This document shows, piece by piece, positions 1 through 9,057 of a stretch of 64,000 bases of DNA. Under the pieces are notes generated by a model. It was not told the origin of the DNA and ran no database searches. It saw only the letters and a program-made list of their open reading frames with translations. Origin of the DNA: Clostridium tetanomorphum (GTDB taxonomy: Bacteria > Bacillota > Clostridia > Clostridiales > Clostridiaceae). Position 1 is the first letter of the stretch; every line of letters begins with the position of its first letter. The stretch lies in contig NZ_JAGGKA010000015.1 of NCBI RefSeq assembly GCF_017873215.1, positions 51,933 through 115,932 of the forward strand, in the 5' to 3' direction. The position numbers and the translations under genes were made by a program.

Positions 1-9
1 ATCGTCTTT

Positions 10-1080
10 TTATTTGCTACACTCTTCTATAAGTCTTATAATATTATCTACCCCATTTTGTACTGGACTACTATTCATTGCTTTTATATATCTATCTTTG
101 TACTTATAAAGATTTTTTAACTCATTTAAAAGATTTTCACTATTTAATTCTTCTTCTTCTATAACTACACTATAACCACTCTTCTCAAAAGATCTTGCAT
201 TTAATATTTGATCTCCTCTACTTGATTTCCTAGAAAGAGGTATTAGCAAATTAGGCTTTTTCAAGGCTAAAAGCTCAAAAATCACATTAGCTCCTGCTCT
301 TGATATAACTATATCTGCTCCATTCATAAAATGGGGTAATTCTTTTTTCACATACTCAAATTGTCTATATCCAGATAAATTCTTAAGATTTTCTTGTAAA
401 TTCCCTTTCCCACAAACATGAATTATATTAAACTCTTTTAAAAACTCTGTTAACATATTTCTCACATTATCATTTATAAACCTAGACCCTAAACTTCCTC
501 CTATTATAAGTAATATAGGCTTATCTTCTTTAAATTCACAAATTTTTAATGCTTCTTCTTTACTTCCATTAAATAATTCTTCTCTTATTGGTGTTCCTGT
601 AAGCACACCTTTACTCTTTTTTACATTTTTCAAAGACTCTGGAAAAGTTACACAAACCTTTGTACAAAAAGGGCTAGATAATTTATTAGCAAGCCCGGGA
701 GTAATATCTGATTCATGAGTTATAACAGGTATATTATTTAAGTATGCTCCAATAACTACAGGTACAGAAACAAATCCACCCTTTGAAAAGACTATATTAG
801 GCTTTTCTTTTTTTATAATTTCTTTTGCTTCTGAAACCCCTTTTAATACTTTAAAAGGATCTGTAAAATTTTTTATATCAAAATATCTTCTAAGCTTTCC
901 ACTAGAGATCACATGATACTTAATTTTTTCATTCTCAATAATGCTTTTTTCTATTCCATCCTTTGTTCCTATATATTGTATTTCATATCCTAATTCTTTA
1001 AGTTTTGGTATTAACGCTAAATTTGGAGTTACATGCCCAGCTGAGCCTCCTCCAGTAAGTATTATTTTCTTTTTTTTCAA
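10..1080 (-). CDS. murG: MurG, lipid II-forming GlcNAc transferase
   Basis: Transfers GlcNAc from UDP-GlcNAc to lipid I to give lipid II, on the inner face of the membrane, in peptidoglycan synthesis. The N-terminal glycine-rich loop GGGSAGH lies at about residues 10-16. A second glycine motif (GGSLGS, near 193) opens the C-terminal Rossmann domain, followed by the family's [14 protein letters not shown] stretch that contacts the nucleotide sugar. About 356 residues is normal for the family. The frame is open to a TTG at 1089, but that codon abuts the AGGTGG ribosome site; a second TTG at 1080 has about 9 bases of spacing and is chosen. It is a single gene here, divergent from the spore protein gene, and not in a division/cell-wall cluster. 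Confidence 0.95.
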   Translation of the reverse strand: MKKKKIILTGGGSAGHVTPNLALIPKLKELGYEIQYIGTKDGIEKSIIENEKIKYHVISSGKLRRYFDIKNFTDPFKVLKGVSEAKEIIKKEKPNIVFSKGGFVSVPVVIGAYLNNIPVITHESDITPGLANKLSSPFCTKVCVTFPESLKNVKKSKGVLTGTPIREELFNGSKEEALKICEFKEDKPILLIIGGSLGSRFINDNVRNMLTEFLKEFNIIHVCGKGNLQENLKNLSGYRQFEYVKKELPHFMNGADIVISRAGANVIFELLALKKPNLLIPLSRKSSRGDQILNARSFEKSGYSVVIEEEELNSENLLNELKNLYKYKDRYIKAMNSSPVQNGVDNIIRLIEECSK

Positions 1081-1286
1081 AATAATCAACCACCTTTTTT
1101 CAGTTGAGAGTTGTTCAATAACATATTCATTTTATATTATTCTTAATTCATTGTCCAATGTGACTTATAATATTGTAATTCTATGTTAATTTGTGTACAT
1201 ACTACAAATTTCACCTTTAATAAACTAATATATTTCTTATAAATATGGTTAATATAATAGTATAAAAGAAAAAGGAGGTAATTAAA

Positions 1287-1490
1287 ATGGCAAGAGGAAA
1301 TAATAGAACATTAGTACCAGAAGCTAGAGAAGGTCTAAATAGATTTAAAATGGAGGCAGCTAGAGAAGTAGGAGTTAATTTAACAGATGGTTATAACGGA
1401 AATCTTACTTCAAGAGAGAATGGTTCCGTTGGAGGACAAATGGTTAAAAAAATGGTAGAACAATATGAAAGAAATATAACTGGTAGATAA
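1287..1490 (+). CDS. Small acid-soluble spore protein, alpha/beta type
   Basis: A 67-residue DNA-coating protein of the spore core. Family members saturate spore DNA, protect it from UV and heat, and are degraded at germination. The segments LVPEAREGLNRFKMEAAREVG and, near the C-terminus, GSVGGQMVKKMVEQYE match the two conserved helical blocks of the alpha/beta family, and the length is typical. A strong AAAGGAGG site sits 8 bases before the ATG. The gene stands alone, with a hairpin terminator just downstream. Forespore (sigma-G) expression is expected from the family, but I could not find a clean sigma-G promoter upstream. Confidence 0.95.
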   Translation: MARGNNRTLVPEAREGLNRFKMEAAREVGVNLTDGYNGNLTSRENGSVGGQMVKKMVEQYERNITGR

Positions 1491-1510
1491 AATAATTACT
1501 TTAAAATATT

Positions 1511-1553
1511 AAAGCATATATAGTTTAAGATTAATTTAAATTATATATGCTTT
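1511..1553 (+). terminator. Terminator of the spore protein gene
   Basis: Perfect 12-base arms (AAAGCATATATA and TATATATGCTTT) with a 19-base loop; the right arm runs into TTTT. It lies 20 bases past the spore-protein stop. Confidence 0.75.
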
Positions 1554-1587
1554 TACATTTACAATGCCTTAAAACTTAAAAATATTA

Positions 1588-3975
1588 TTAATTTATATCA
1601 GACATTTCTATACTTATTATATCTCTGAAGGTTTCCCTTAATGTAGTCAGACTAAGCTCAGTACTTTTAACCTTTGAATACCTATCGAATACTACACTAA
1701 ATTCTGATCCTTCTCCTTGCTTACTTTTTACAAAAATTTTTCCTTCCATAGCTTCTACAAATTTTTTAACAACTGTTAAACCTAGTCCTACTCCTTCTGC
1801 TCTCCTTGAAAGGGTACTGTCTATCTGAGAATATCTATTAAAAATAAACTCTTTATCCTTATCAGGTATCCCTACGCCTTCATCTTTAATAGTTAATATG
1901 AAATATTCTTCTTTAACGTCTAATAATACATATATATTTTTACTTTCCGGTGTATACTTTATTGCATTAGATAAAAGATTTAATAGTATTCTCTCATATT
2001 TTTCTCTATCAATAATTACTTTACATTCTTCTTCATTAGTATCGAATATTATATCTAAGCCTTTTTTTCTTCCGTATAAGTTAACTAAGTTTACTATTCT
2101 TTCACTTTCAATTACTAAATCAAATTCTACATTATTGATGCTTAAAAGACCTTCTTCTGCTTTAGATATATCCATAATATTATTTGTTAATTTTAAAAGT
2201 CTACTGCAATTTTGTTTTATTCTATCTAATGTTTTATTTATATTAGCCGTTATTTCATCTTTATATATATCATAAGCTAGTTGTAATGAAGAATATATTA
2301 TTGTTAATGGAGTTCTTAACTCATGAGATATTATAGTAAAAAATTCATCTTTCATTCTACTAATTCTTTCCAGTTCCATACTACGATTTACCTCTTCTGT
2401 AACATCTACTCCATGAATATAAATTCTTATCTCTCCATTTTCAGCCTTATAAGGAGTTATTCTCATTTTATAATATTTTTCTCTTTTTCCTGGTTCCTTT
2501 AGTGAAAAAGGAGGTAATATTATTTCTTTATTACTTTCTACTGAATATATTAAACTTTTAAAGAAATCATTATTAATATATTTTGAAAAAACTTCACAGA
2601 CATTTTTTCCTTCAATATCCTCCATATTATATTCTCCATGAAATAAAGAATTTAATATTTGTTGAAATTTATTGTTTAACACTCTATTCTTAAATCCTGG
2701 ATAATCTAAAACTGCTATAGGAATATCTAAAGTATTCAATACATTTTTTATAAACTCAGATTGATTTTTTGTATATATTTGATTTAATTTCTTATCTGTT
2801 ATATCCTTTAAAGTTATTATAGTATATATAAGCTCTCCATTACTATTTATTATTGGGTTACTACTAAACTCTATGTACTTAATTTCACCATTTATATTAT
2901 TTTTAAATTTTAAAATTAAATTTTTCACAGGCAAGTTTTTCTTGCAATAATTATAGTAATAATATTTTAAATTTTTACCATCTTCACTTTCTATATGGTA
3001 TCTTTTCAATATATTATTATAATCCATAAGTTCCAATTGCTTTAAGCCTATAATTTGTTGGACTGATTTATTGCATAAAGTCACTTTCATATTGCCGTCT
3101 ATAGCTATAATTCCTTCTGAAATATTATTAATTACATCCTTTAAATGCATCAAATGCTCTTTTTCTCTTCTTCTCAATATCTCAATAATATCACATTTAG
3201 TTTTAAGTTCTGTTGATAAATATAAAAATTTCTCCCTTTCATGTCTTTCTTTAAGCATTTTATCATAATATTCAGTTATATCAATAGCAACACATATTCC
3301 ACCAATTATCTCATATTCATCATATATTGGAAAAGATGTAACTGTTATATATTTATCCAAATCGTTATATTTACATAACATTACCTTATCTATTATGCAT
3401 TTACCATAATTTATACTTTCATATACGGGAAACTTATGTAAAGTTATTTCATTTCCCGCTGTATCCTCCATAGAAAGTGTTTCTAAATAGTCATATATAT
3501 TTTTAAAACTTTTAAATTTAAAATTTTTAAAATAATTATTAGATTTTTTATTAATATATTTTATATTACCATTTTTATCAGAAACACATAAGAAATATGG
3601 AAAAGATTCTATTATATTAGATTTTATAATATCATCTTTCATATTATTATCTTCATCTAAATTGGTTAAATTTTTTTTCTTTATTTCTTTTATAAATATT
3701 TCTATGATATCTTTATTTCTAATTATATTAATATCTCCTAAAGTATCACAATCTAATTTAATATTTCTAATATATTGCTCCTCTGTATTACTTTTATAAT
3801 TATTTATTACTTCAACTAAACCTTCCGGTAAAGAAAGTTTTGATAATTCTACCCCTATACTATTTAAAGATATATTAAATGATTTAATAAATCTATTATT
3901 TACATAGCAAACCTTTAATGGTTCTCCCTTTAAAATCAAAACGGAAAAAGGAAGATTTTCATAAAACCTATACAT
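1588..3975 (-). CDS. Soluble multi-PAS sensor histidine kinase (orphan)
   Basis: 795 residues without an obvious membrane segment, so probably cytoplasmic. PAS-like modules lie at roughly 110-230, 275-395 (with a PAC-like tail ending in ITLKDITDKK) and 410-530. They are followed by a HisKA domain with phospho-acceptor His551 in SHELRTPL and a HATPase domain with the N box (NLLSNAIKYTP), DEGVGIPD and GLGLTVVKKF. No response regulator gene is adjacent. In clostridia, soluble orphan kinases of this build often act on Spo0A; that role is only inference here, and the ligand cannot be told from sequence. The start is ATG with GGGGGA upstream. Confidence 0.88.
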   Translation of the reverse strand: MYRFYENLPFSVLILKGEPLKVCYVNNRFIKSFNISLNSIGVELSKLSLPEGLVEVINNYKSNTEEQYIRNIKLDCDTLGDINIIRNKDIIEIFIKEIKKKNLTNLDEDNNMKDDIIKSNIIESFPYFLCVSDKNGNIKYINKKSNNYFKNFKFKSFKNIYDYLETLSMEDTAGNEITLHKFPVYESINYGKCIIDKVMLCKYNDLDKYITVTSFPIYDEYEIIGGICVAIDITEYYDKMLKERHEREKFLYLSTELKTKCDIIEILRRREKEHLMHLKDVINNISEGIIAIDGNMKVTLCNKSVQQIIGLKQLELMDYNNILKRYHIESEDGKNLKYYYYNYCKKNLPVKNLILKFKNNINGEIKYIEFSSNPIINSNGELIYTIITLKDITDKKLNQIYTKNQSEFIKNVLNTLDIPIAVLDYPGFKNRVLNNKFQQILNSLFHGEYNMEDIEGKNVCEVFSKYINNDFFKSLIYSVESNKEIILPPFSLKEPGKREKYYKMRITPYKAENGEIRIYIHGVDVTEEVNRSMELERISRMKDEFFTIISHELRTPLTIIYSSLQLAYDIYKDEITANINKTLDRIKQNCSRLLKLTNNIMDISKAEEGLLSINNVEFDLVIESERIVNLVNLYGRKKGLDIIFDTNEEECKVIIDREKYERILLNLLSNAIKYTPESKNIYVLLDVKEEYFILTIKDEGVGIPDKDKEFIFNRYSQIDSTLSRRAEGVGLGLTVVKKFVEAMEGKIFVKSKQGEGSEFSVVFDRYSKVKSTELSLTTLRETFRDIISIEMSDIN

Positions 3976-4087
3976 AAATTGTCCCCCATATATAAAAATG
4001 CAAATTTGTATCTTCCCTATATTATATTCCTTTATTTTTTTACAAACAACCCTTTATTATGAATAAATTTGTAAATAAGAAATATAA

Positions 4088-5863
4088 TTACTGGTTATTA
4101 CTAAATCTATAATCAACTATTTTAATCTGCGACGATACATGACCATTATAATCATTTATACATGGACAAAATATAAAATCCATTTTTATATTATATGGAT
4201 TGTTTAATATATTTACATAATTTTCTCCATATATTTCTTTAAGTTCTTCTAGAAACTCCTGTCCTCTCCCAAAGCATATTCCATCAATTTTATTCAATCC
4301 ATTATTAATTTTTAATGCAAACTTCAAAGTGTTTTTATCTTTTCCTAATAAATTTATTCTATTTATTAAAACATTTTTTTCTGCAAATAATGGAGATGAG
4401 TTTCCTTTTCCAAAAGGTTCTAAAATCTCTAACCTTTTTACTAAATCTATGCTTACCTGTGCTAAATTAAGTCTTTTGTCTATAGATATTTTAGGTTTCA
4501 TATCATCTGGTGTAAGTTTGCATTGTTCATTTAAAGCCTTTCTAAGCTTAGGAATATTTTCCTCCTTCAAAGATAAACCTGCTGCCATAGGATGTCCTCC
4601 GAATTTATCCAATAGATCTTTAAACTTAAGAAGTTCTTCAAACATATTATATCCATCTATAGATCTTGCGGACCCCTTGGGCATATCTTTTCCCTTTGTA
4701 ATAACTATAGTTGGTACATTATATTTCTCTTTTATTTTTCCAGCTACTATTCCTGCAATACTTTCATGTATGTCCTCTTTATATATTACAAACACCTTAT
4801 CATTTTTTAAGGGGGTACTTTCTATTATTTCTTCAATACTTTCTACACTTTTTGTTGTCATTTCCTGCCTTTCCGTATTTAAACTATGTAACTTGCTAGC
4901 CAATGTATTTGCTTCTTCTAAGTCTTCTGTTAAAAGTAATTGCACAGAAAGCTTAGCAGTTTCCAATCTCCCAGTAGCATTAATACAAGGCCCTATTATA
5001 AATCCTATATGATATGAATTTATACTTTTTTCTTCTATGCCTGTTTCTTTTATCAATGCTTTTAATCCTAAATTATTAGTATTTCTTAATAATCTCAATC
5101 CATTTTTAGCTATAATTCTATTTTCATCCACTAAATCCACTACATCACATATAGTGCCTATAGCTGCATATTGAAGCAGCTCATATAATTCATCCTCATC
5201 TATGTTCATAACAGAATATAATGCTTGAACAAACTTAAGCGCTATACCTGCTCCGCATAGCATTTTAAAAGGATAATTACAATCTTTTCTTTTAGGGTTT
5301 ATTATGGCATCTGCACTTGGTAGTATATATTCTCTTTCATTATCATTCTCCTTAAAACTTAACTCATGATGATCTGTTATCACTACTTTCATATTCAATT
5401 TCTTAGCTAAATTCACCTGTTCTATAGCGGAAATACCATTATCACAACTAAGAATTACTTCTACACCTTCCCCTTTCAGTGATTTTATTCTTTCACTATT
5501 CATACCATATCCCTCACATTCTCTATTAGGAATATGATAAATAAAGTTTGCATTACATCTTTTTAATGCTTTACACAAAATCACTGTACTAGTAACTCCA
5601 TCAGCATCGTAATCTCCATATATAGCTATTTTTTCTCCTTTTTCTATAGCATCTCTTATTATATCTATAGCAATATCTATATCTTTCATAAGAAAAGGAG
5701 AATATAAATCTTTTAATGAAGCTTTAATAAATCTATCTATATCTTGAGGAGTTCTTATTCCTCTATTAATTAATACATTGATTATTATTGGATCTACTCC
5801 GGTTCTATGAGCAAGTTCCTTAATATTATCTTTTGTACACTTTATCATCCATCTTGCCTTCAC
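4088..5863 (-). CDS. recJ: RecJ single-strand DNA 5'-3' exonuclease
   Basis: Processive 5'-3' exonuclease on single-stranded DNA, used in recombinational and mismatch repair. The DHH-phosphoesterase signatures are present: GDYDADG (about residues 83-89, motif I), CDNG (140-143), TDHHE (163-167, motif III) and the DHHA1 motif GGHPMAAG near 430. A C-terminal OB-like region follows. About 591 residues fits the shorter clostridial RecJ form. The longest frame begins at a GTG that overlaps the Shine-Dalgarno site; the next GTG (5863), five bases after AGAGGTGG, gives the usual start, reading VKARW. It is monocistronic here. Confidence 0.93.
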   Translation of the reverse strand: MKARWMIKCTKDNIKELAHRTGVDPIIINVLINRGIRTPQDIDRFIKASLKDLYSPFLMKDIDIAIDIIRDAIEKGEKIAIYGDYDADGVTSTVILCKALKRCNANFIYHIPNRECEGYGMNSERIKSLKGEGVEVILSCDNGISAIEQVNLAKKLNMKVVITDHHELSFKENDNEREYILPSADAIINPKRKDCNYPFKMLCGAGIALKFVQALYSVMNIDEDELYELLQYAAIGTICDVVDLVDENRIIAKNGLRLLRNTNNLGLKALIKETGIEEKSINSYHIGFIIGPCINATGRLETAKLSVQLLLTEDLEEANTLASKLHSLNTERQEMTTKSVESIEEIIESTPLKNDKVFVIYKEDIHESIAGIVAGKIKEKYNVPTIVITKGKDMPKGSARSIDGYNMFEELLKFKDLLDKFGGHPMAAGLSLKEENIPKLRKALNEQCKLTPDDMKPKISIDKRLNLAQVSIDLVKRLEILEPFGKGNSSPLFAEKNVLINRINLLGKDKNTLKFALKINNGLNKIDGICFGRGQEFLEELKEIYGENYVNILNNPYNIKMDFIFCPCINDYNGHVSSQIKIVDYRFSNNQ

Positions 5864-5998
5864 TATTACCACCTCTTTAAAACATTATATAATAATTTAC
5901 TGTAATTTCGTAGTAATTATAAATAATTATGAATAAAATTCATACCTAAAATAAAGACTAAAAGTATATGTACTTGATATATACTTGGAGGTGATAAA

Positions 5999-6808
5999 AT
6001 GCATGTTCATCTAAATAATCAATATGATAAACTGATATATTACTTAATGGTATATCCATGTAAATATGAAATAATTGATCCTGGTAATCCCTATAAAAGC
6101 ACTATTGATTACCCCCTAATGTATTCACAATATAATAATTTTGTAAATCTACTTATAGAGAATGATGTTAAAATTCAATTTTTAGATTCCGTCAATAGTC
6201 CTTCGCAAGTTTTTACAAGAGACATTGGATTTGCTATAAAAGATATGTTGTTTATATCAAAATTGAAAAGCCCTGAAAGAATAAATGAGCCTGAAGCTTT
6301 AAGAAGATTTGCTAAAAAACATACTTTTAAAACCTATGAAATGAAAAATAATATAGAAGGGGGAGATATAGTATTACATGATGAAGTTGTATTTGTTGGA
6401 CTAAGTAGAAGAAGTACCTTAGAAGCTTGTAAAGAACTTCAAATGGTTTTAGATAACTATAATATAGATGTTAAAGTAGTTCCTATTAATTTTGATAATC
6501 ACAAGCTCCACTTAGATTGTGTTTTTAATAGTATTGATAGAGATACTTGCATAATAACTGATTATGTATACGATAAACACTTAATAGAAAAATATTTTAA
6601 AAAGTTATTAAAATTAGAAGGTGATGCTGCTGATAAACTAGGATCAAATTTTGTATGTCTTGGAGATGAAAAAATACTTACTAGTAATAAACAGGTGAAA
6701 GAATTGCTATGTGCTAATGGTTTTAATACTATTTATTCAGATTATAGTGAAATAATAAAAGCCGGTGGCAGTTTTACTTGTAGTACTCTACCTATACTTA
6801 GAATATGA
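5999..6808 (+). CDS. Amidinotransferase-fold hydrolase (dimethylarginine dimethylaminohydrolase-like)
   Basis: Member of the guanidine-group-modifying superfamily (DDAH, arginine deiminase). Catalytic features are visible: FTRD (Asp75), EGGD (120-123), HLD (His171, Asp173) and a C-terminal nucleophile Cys261 in the GGSFTCSTLP context. At 269 residues it matches single-domain DDAH-like proteins rather than the about 400-residue arginine deiminases. Such enzymes hydrolyse the guanidino group of arginine or methylarginine to citrulline and an amine; the true substrate here is unknown. It is preceded by TTGGAGGTG at good spacing and stands alone between recJ (divergent) and a repeat-rich gap. Confidence 0.85.
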   Translation: MHVHLNNQYDKLIYYLMVYPCKYEIIDPGNPYKSTIDYPLMYSQYNNFVNLLIENDVKIQFLDSVNSPSQVFTRDIGFAIKDMLFISKLKSPERINEPEALRRFAKKHTFKTYEMKNNIEGGDIVLHDEVVFVGLSRRSTLEACKELQMVLDNYNIDVKVVPINFDNHKLHLDCVFNSIDRDTCIITDYVYDKHLIEKYFKKLLKLEGDAADKLGSNFVCLGDEKILTSNKQVKELLCANGFNTIYSDYSEIIKAGGSFTCSTLPILRI

Positions 6809-6828
6809 AAAGATTGCAAAACAACTTT

Positions 6829-6975
6829 TCAGAGTACAGAGCAAAGATTGCACAGTACAGATAAGAAAACTTTTCTTTCGTTAACATAACACTACAGAAA
6901 AACTTTAATTTAAAATTTTTTATAATGCCCACGAAGAAAAATTCTCCTTATCTATACTCTGTGCTCTGTAATCTA
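6829..6975. repeat. Imperfect inverted repeat in intergenic gap
   Basis: Two arms of about 40-50 bases, 6830-6881 and 6931-6975, are imperfect reverse complements. Shared pieces include TACAGAGCA, AGATAAG and a TTTTTCTTCGT end; the left arm carries an extra block of about 9 bases. About 50 AT-rich bases separate the arms. No coding potential is seen. It may be a miniature inverted-repeat element or a long hairpin terminating the upstream gene. A shorter related string (ACTTTATCTGTACTCTG) occurs near 47434-47450. Confidence 0.5.
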
Positions 6976-7067
6976 AAAAAATGCATAGCACTTTTTTTAA
7001 AGTTTGACTTACAACTATACAACCTTTAAAATATTATCAAATTCATATTTTGAAAGGTTGTGTTACT

Positions 7068-7886
7068 TTGGATAAATTATTGTTTGGTATATCTGGACTT
7101 CCTATAGGTGATGAATCCACTAAATTTGTTTATAAAACTGCAATAAAATATTTAAAAGATATTGGTCTTGATGCTATGGAGCTTCCTTTTGTCCGTTCTG
7201 TAAATATTACAGATAAAAATAAAGATGAAGTTTTAACTTCAAAATTAGCTAATAACTTTTATCTTTCTGCTCATGGTTCTTATTATATAAATCTTAATGC
7301 TTTAGAAATAGAAAAACAGGAAAAATCTTTAGAAAGAATAATTAAGGGAGCTGAAGGTTTGAGAAAAATAGAAGGTAAAAGCTTAATTTTTCATCCTGGT
7401 TTCTATTTAAATCGTTCAAAGAAGGAAACCTTTAATAATATTAAAGAAAATCTTTTAAAACTGCCGGATATAGATATAGATTATAGACTTGAAACTACTG
7501 GAAAAGGTACTCAATTTGGTTCCTTAGAAGAAATTATATCTCTCTGCAAAAATGTTAAACTTTGTAAACCTTGTATTGATTTTTCCCACCTTCACGCAAG
7601 ATATAATGGTAATTTAAAAAATTATAATGATTTTTCAAAAATACTTCAGTATATAAAAGATGAGCTAGGTTATGAAGCACTAGAAGATATGCATATACAT
7701 TTATCAGGTATAAATTATGGTGAAAAAGGTGAAAAAAATCACCTTCCTTTTGAAGAAAGTGACTTCAATTATAAAGATTGTTTAAAAGCTTTTAAAAGCT
7801 TCAACATAAAAGGATGTATAATCTGCGAAAGTCCTTTACTAGAAAAAGATGCCTTATTATTAAAACAATATTATCTATCTTTATAA
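7068..7886 (+). CDS. Endonuclease IV-like TIM-barrel protein
   Basis: AP endonuclease family 2 / xylose isomerase-like TIM barrel of about 272 residues. Metal-ligand-type motifs occur in the order expected for endonuclease IV: SAHGSY, FHPGFY, RLETTGKGTQFG, IDFSHLHAR, DMHIHLSG and ICESP. Endonuclease IV cuts DNA 5' to abasic sites and depends on three metal ions. The protein is divergent from classical Nfo, so the DNA-repair role is probable, not certain. The frame opens at 7050, but GAAAGG (7052-7057) with a TTG at 7068 (reading MDKLLFGISGLP) is the better start. Confidence 0.78.
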   Translation: MDKLLFGISGLPIGDESTKFVYKTAIKYLKDIGLDAMELPFVRSVNITDKNKDEVLTSKLANNFYLSAHGSYYINLNALEIEKQEKSLERIIKGAEGLRKIEGKSLIFHPGFYLNRSKKETFNNIKENLLKLPDIDIDYRLETTGKGTQFGSLEEIISLCKNVKLCKPCIDFSHLHARYNGNLKNYNDFSKILQYIKDELGYEALEDMHIHLSGINYGEKGEKNHLPFEESDFNYKDCLKAFKSFNIKGCIICESPLLEKDALLLKQYYLSL

Positions 7887-7941
7887 TAGTAGTATTAAAT
7901 AGGTATTTATTAATATACAATACTTATTTAATACTATTCTT
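7885..7941. terminator. Shared terminator hairpin between converging genes
   Basis: Long imperfect stem: ATAGTAGTATTAAATAGGTATT pairs with the region ending AATACTATT, followed on the plus strand by CTTTTTTG. It overlaps the 3' end of the minus-strand germination permease (stop at 7924) and would stop transcripts from the endonuclease IV-like gene. Confidence 0.6.
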
Positions 7942-9024
7942 TTTTGCAGTTCTATCCTTTAAAAATACTAATACTGTAATTAATAAAACATATATGGAAT
8001 TAAATCCTACAAAAATAGGCATAATTTTATCTAAAAATTTTCCTGTTTTTGTAGCATTTTCATACAAAAATGATAGTACAATCATCACTGGCAATATTAT
8101 TATAGTCATGTTTTTTCTCTGTACTTTTTTTATTATTTGATTTAATCCATAAGTAAAAATATAATAATAGTTACAAGCGGTTTTAAACATTATTAAAGTC
8201 CAAAAAGCCATAAATATATATCTAAGTGAATTGATTACTGGTACCATAATGCTTTCTGTTAATGTTACTACAGGCCACAAAAATTTAAAACTAGCATCTA
8301 TTCCAAAAAAAAGTATAGTAGCTAAAGTAAATAATGTATAAATAGTTGTTGTTATAGTAATGCTTACTAATGTATATCTTTTAATTTTTTTGCTATCTTG
8401 TAAAAAAGGATATATTATACATATTGATTCTATTCCAGCATAAGCGAAAAAAGTCTTTTCCACAGCTTTAATTATATTGATAATACCACTTCCTAATATA
8501 GGCTTCATATTTAGAAAACTTCCATCTTTTATTGAAATCAGTGGCATAAAAAAAATAATAACTGTACCAAAAAAAATCACTTCATTAATTCTAGCTACAG
8601 TTTTTCCTCCTCCATATACTGCATAAGCTATTACTAAATATGAAACTATAAGAACTGTCCATCTATTTAAAAATGGAACCATATATATCTCTAAAACATT
8701 AGTAATTCCATTACCTACTTCTGTAGCTAAAAGTAAAAAATATATTAAAAATATAATGTTAACTATATTACCCAGTATGTTGCCTAAAAACTTTTGACTT
8801 ATTATTAATATATTTTCTTTAGGATATTTTTTACTTATATAGCTTGAAAAAAACATTACATAAAGTGGATAAGCTGCTCCTAATATAACTGATATCCATG
8901 CATCTTGTTTTGCAATTTTTATTACATCATTGGGTAAACTTAAAACGCCTATACCTATCATAGAACCTATGAGAATAAGTATAAATTGATTTTTCGTTAA
9001 TATATTATCATCATTGTTATTCAT
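7924..9024 (-). CDS. gerXB: Germinant receptor B subunit (GerXB permease), second copy of the operon
   Basis: Spore germination permease of the GerAB/GerKB family (APC-type fold), an inner spore-membrane protein with about 10 helices. It opens LTKNQFILILIGSMIGIGVLSLP, the conserved first helix, and continues with KIAKQDAWISVILGA. 366 residues is normal. The start is moved from GTG (9039) to ATG (9024), which has GGGAGA 7 bases upstream. It is the last gene of an A-B-C-B operon and lies just after the C gene. Because the first B gene has a stop codon, this is probably the working B subunit of the receptor. Confidence 0.9.
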   Translation of the reverse strand: MNNNDDNILTKNQFILILIGSMIGIGVLSLPNDVIKIAKQDAWISVILGAAYPLYVMFFSSYISKKYPKENILIISQKFLGNILGNIVNIIFLIYFLLLATEVGNGITNVLEIYMVPFLNRWTVLIVSYLVIAYAVYGGGKTVARINEVIFFGTVIIFFMPLISIKDGSFLNMKPILGSGIINIIKAVEKTFFAYAGIESICIIYPFLQDSKKIKRYTLVSITITTTIYTLFTLATILFFGIDASFKFLWPVVTLTESIMVPVINSLRYIFMAFWTLIMFKTACNYYYIFTYGLNQIIKKVQRKNMTIIILPVMIVLSFLYENATKTGKFLDKIMPIFVGFNSIYVLLITVLVFLKDRTAKKNSIK

Positions 9025-9057
9025 CCAAGTTTCTCCCACATAAAATTTAAATATATG

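Noticed and set aside
941..1189. Plus-strand frame of 82 codons opposite the murG start
   Set aside because: Antisense to murG; no ribosome site.
1200..1286. Sigma-G promoter for the spore protein gene
   Set aside because: AATAGTA at 1256-1262 could be a -10, but no GnATR -35 lies 17-18 bases upstream.
4329..5012. Long plus-strand frame of 227 codons
   Set aside because: It lies opposite recJ, which has full motifs; the composition is rich in Ser, Phe and Leu, as expected for the complement of a real AT-rich gene, and there is no ribosome site.
7814..8140. Plus-strand frame of 108 codons at the end of the endonuclease IV-like gene
   Set aside because: It overlaps two genuine genes in other frames and crosses their shared terminator.
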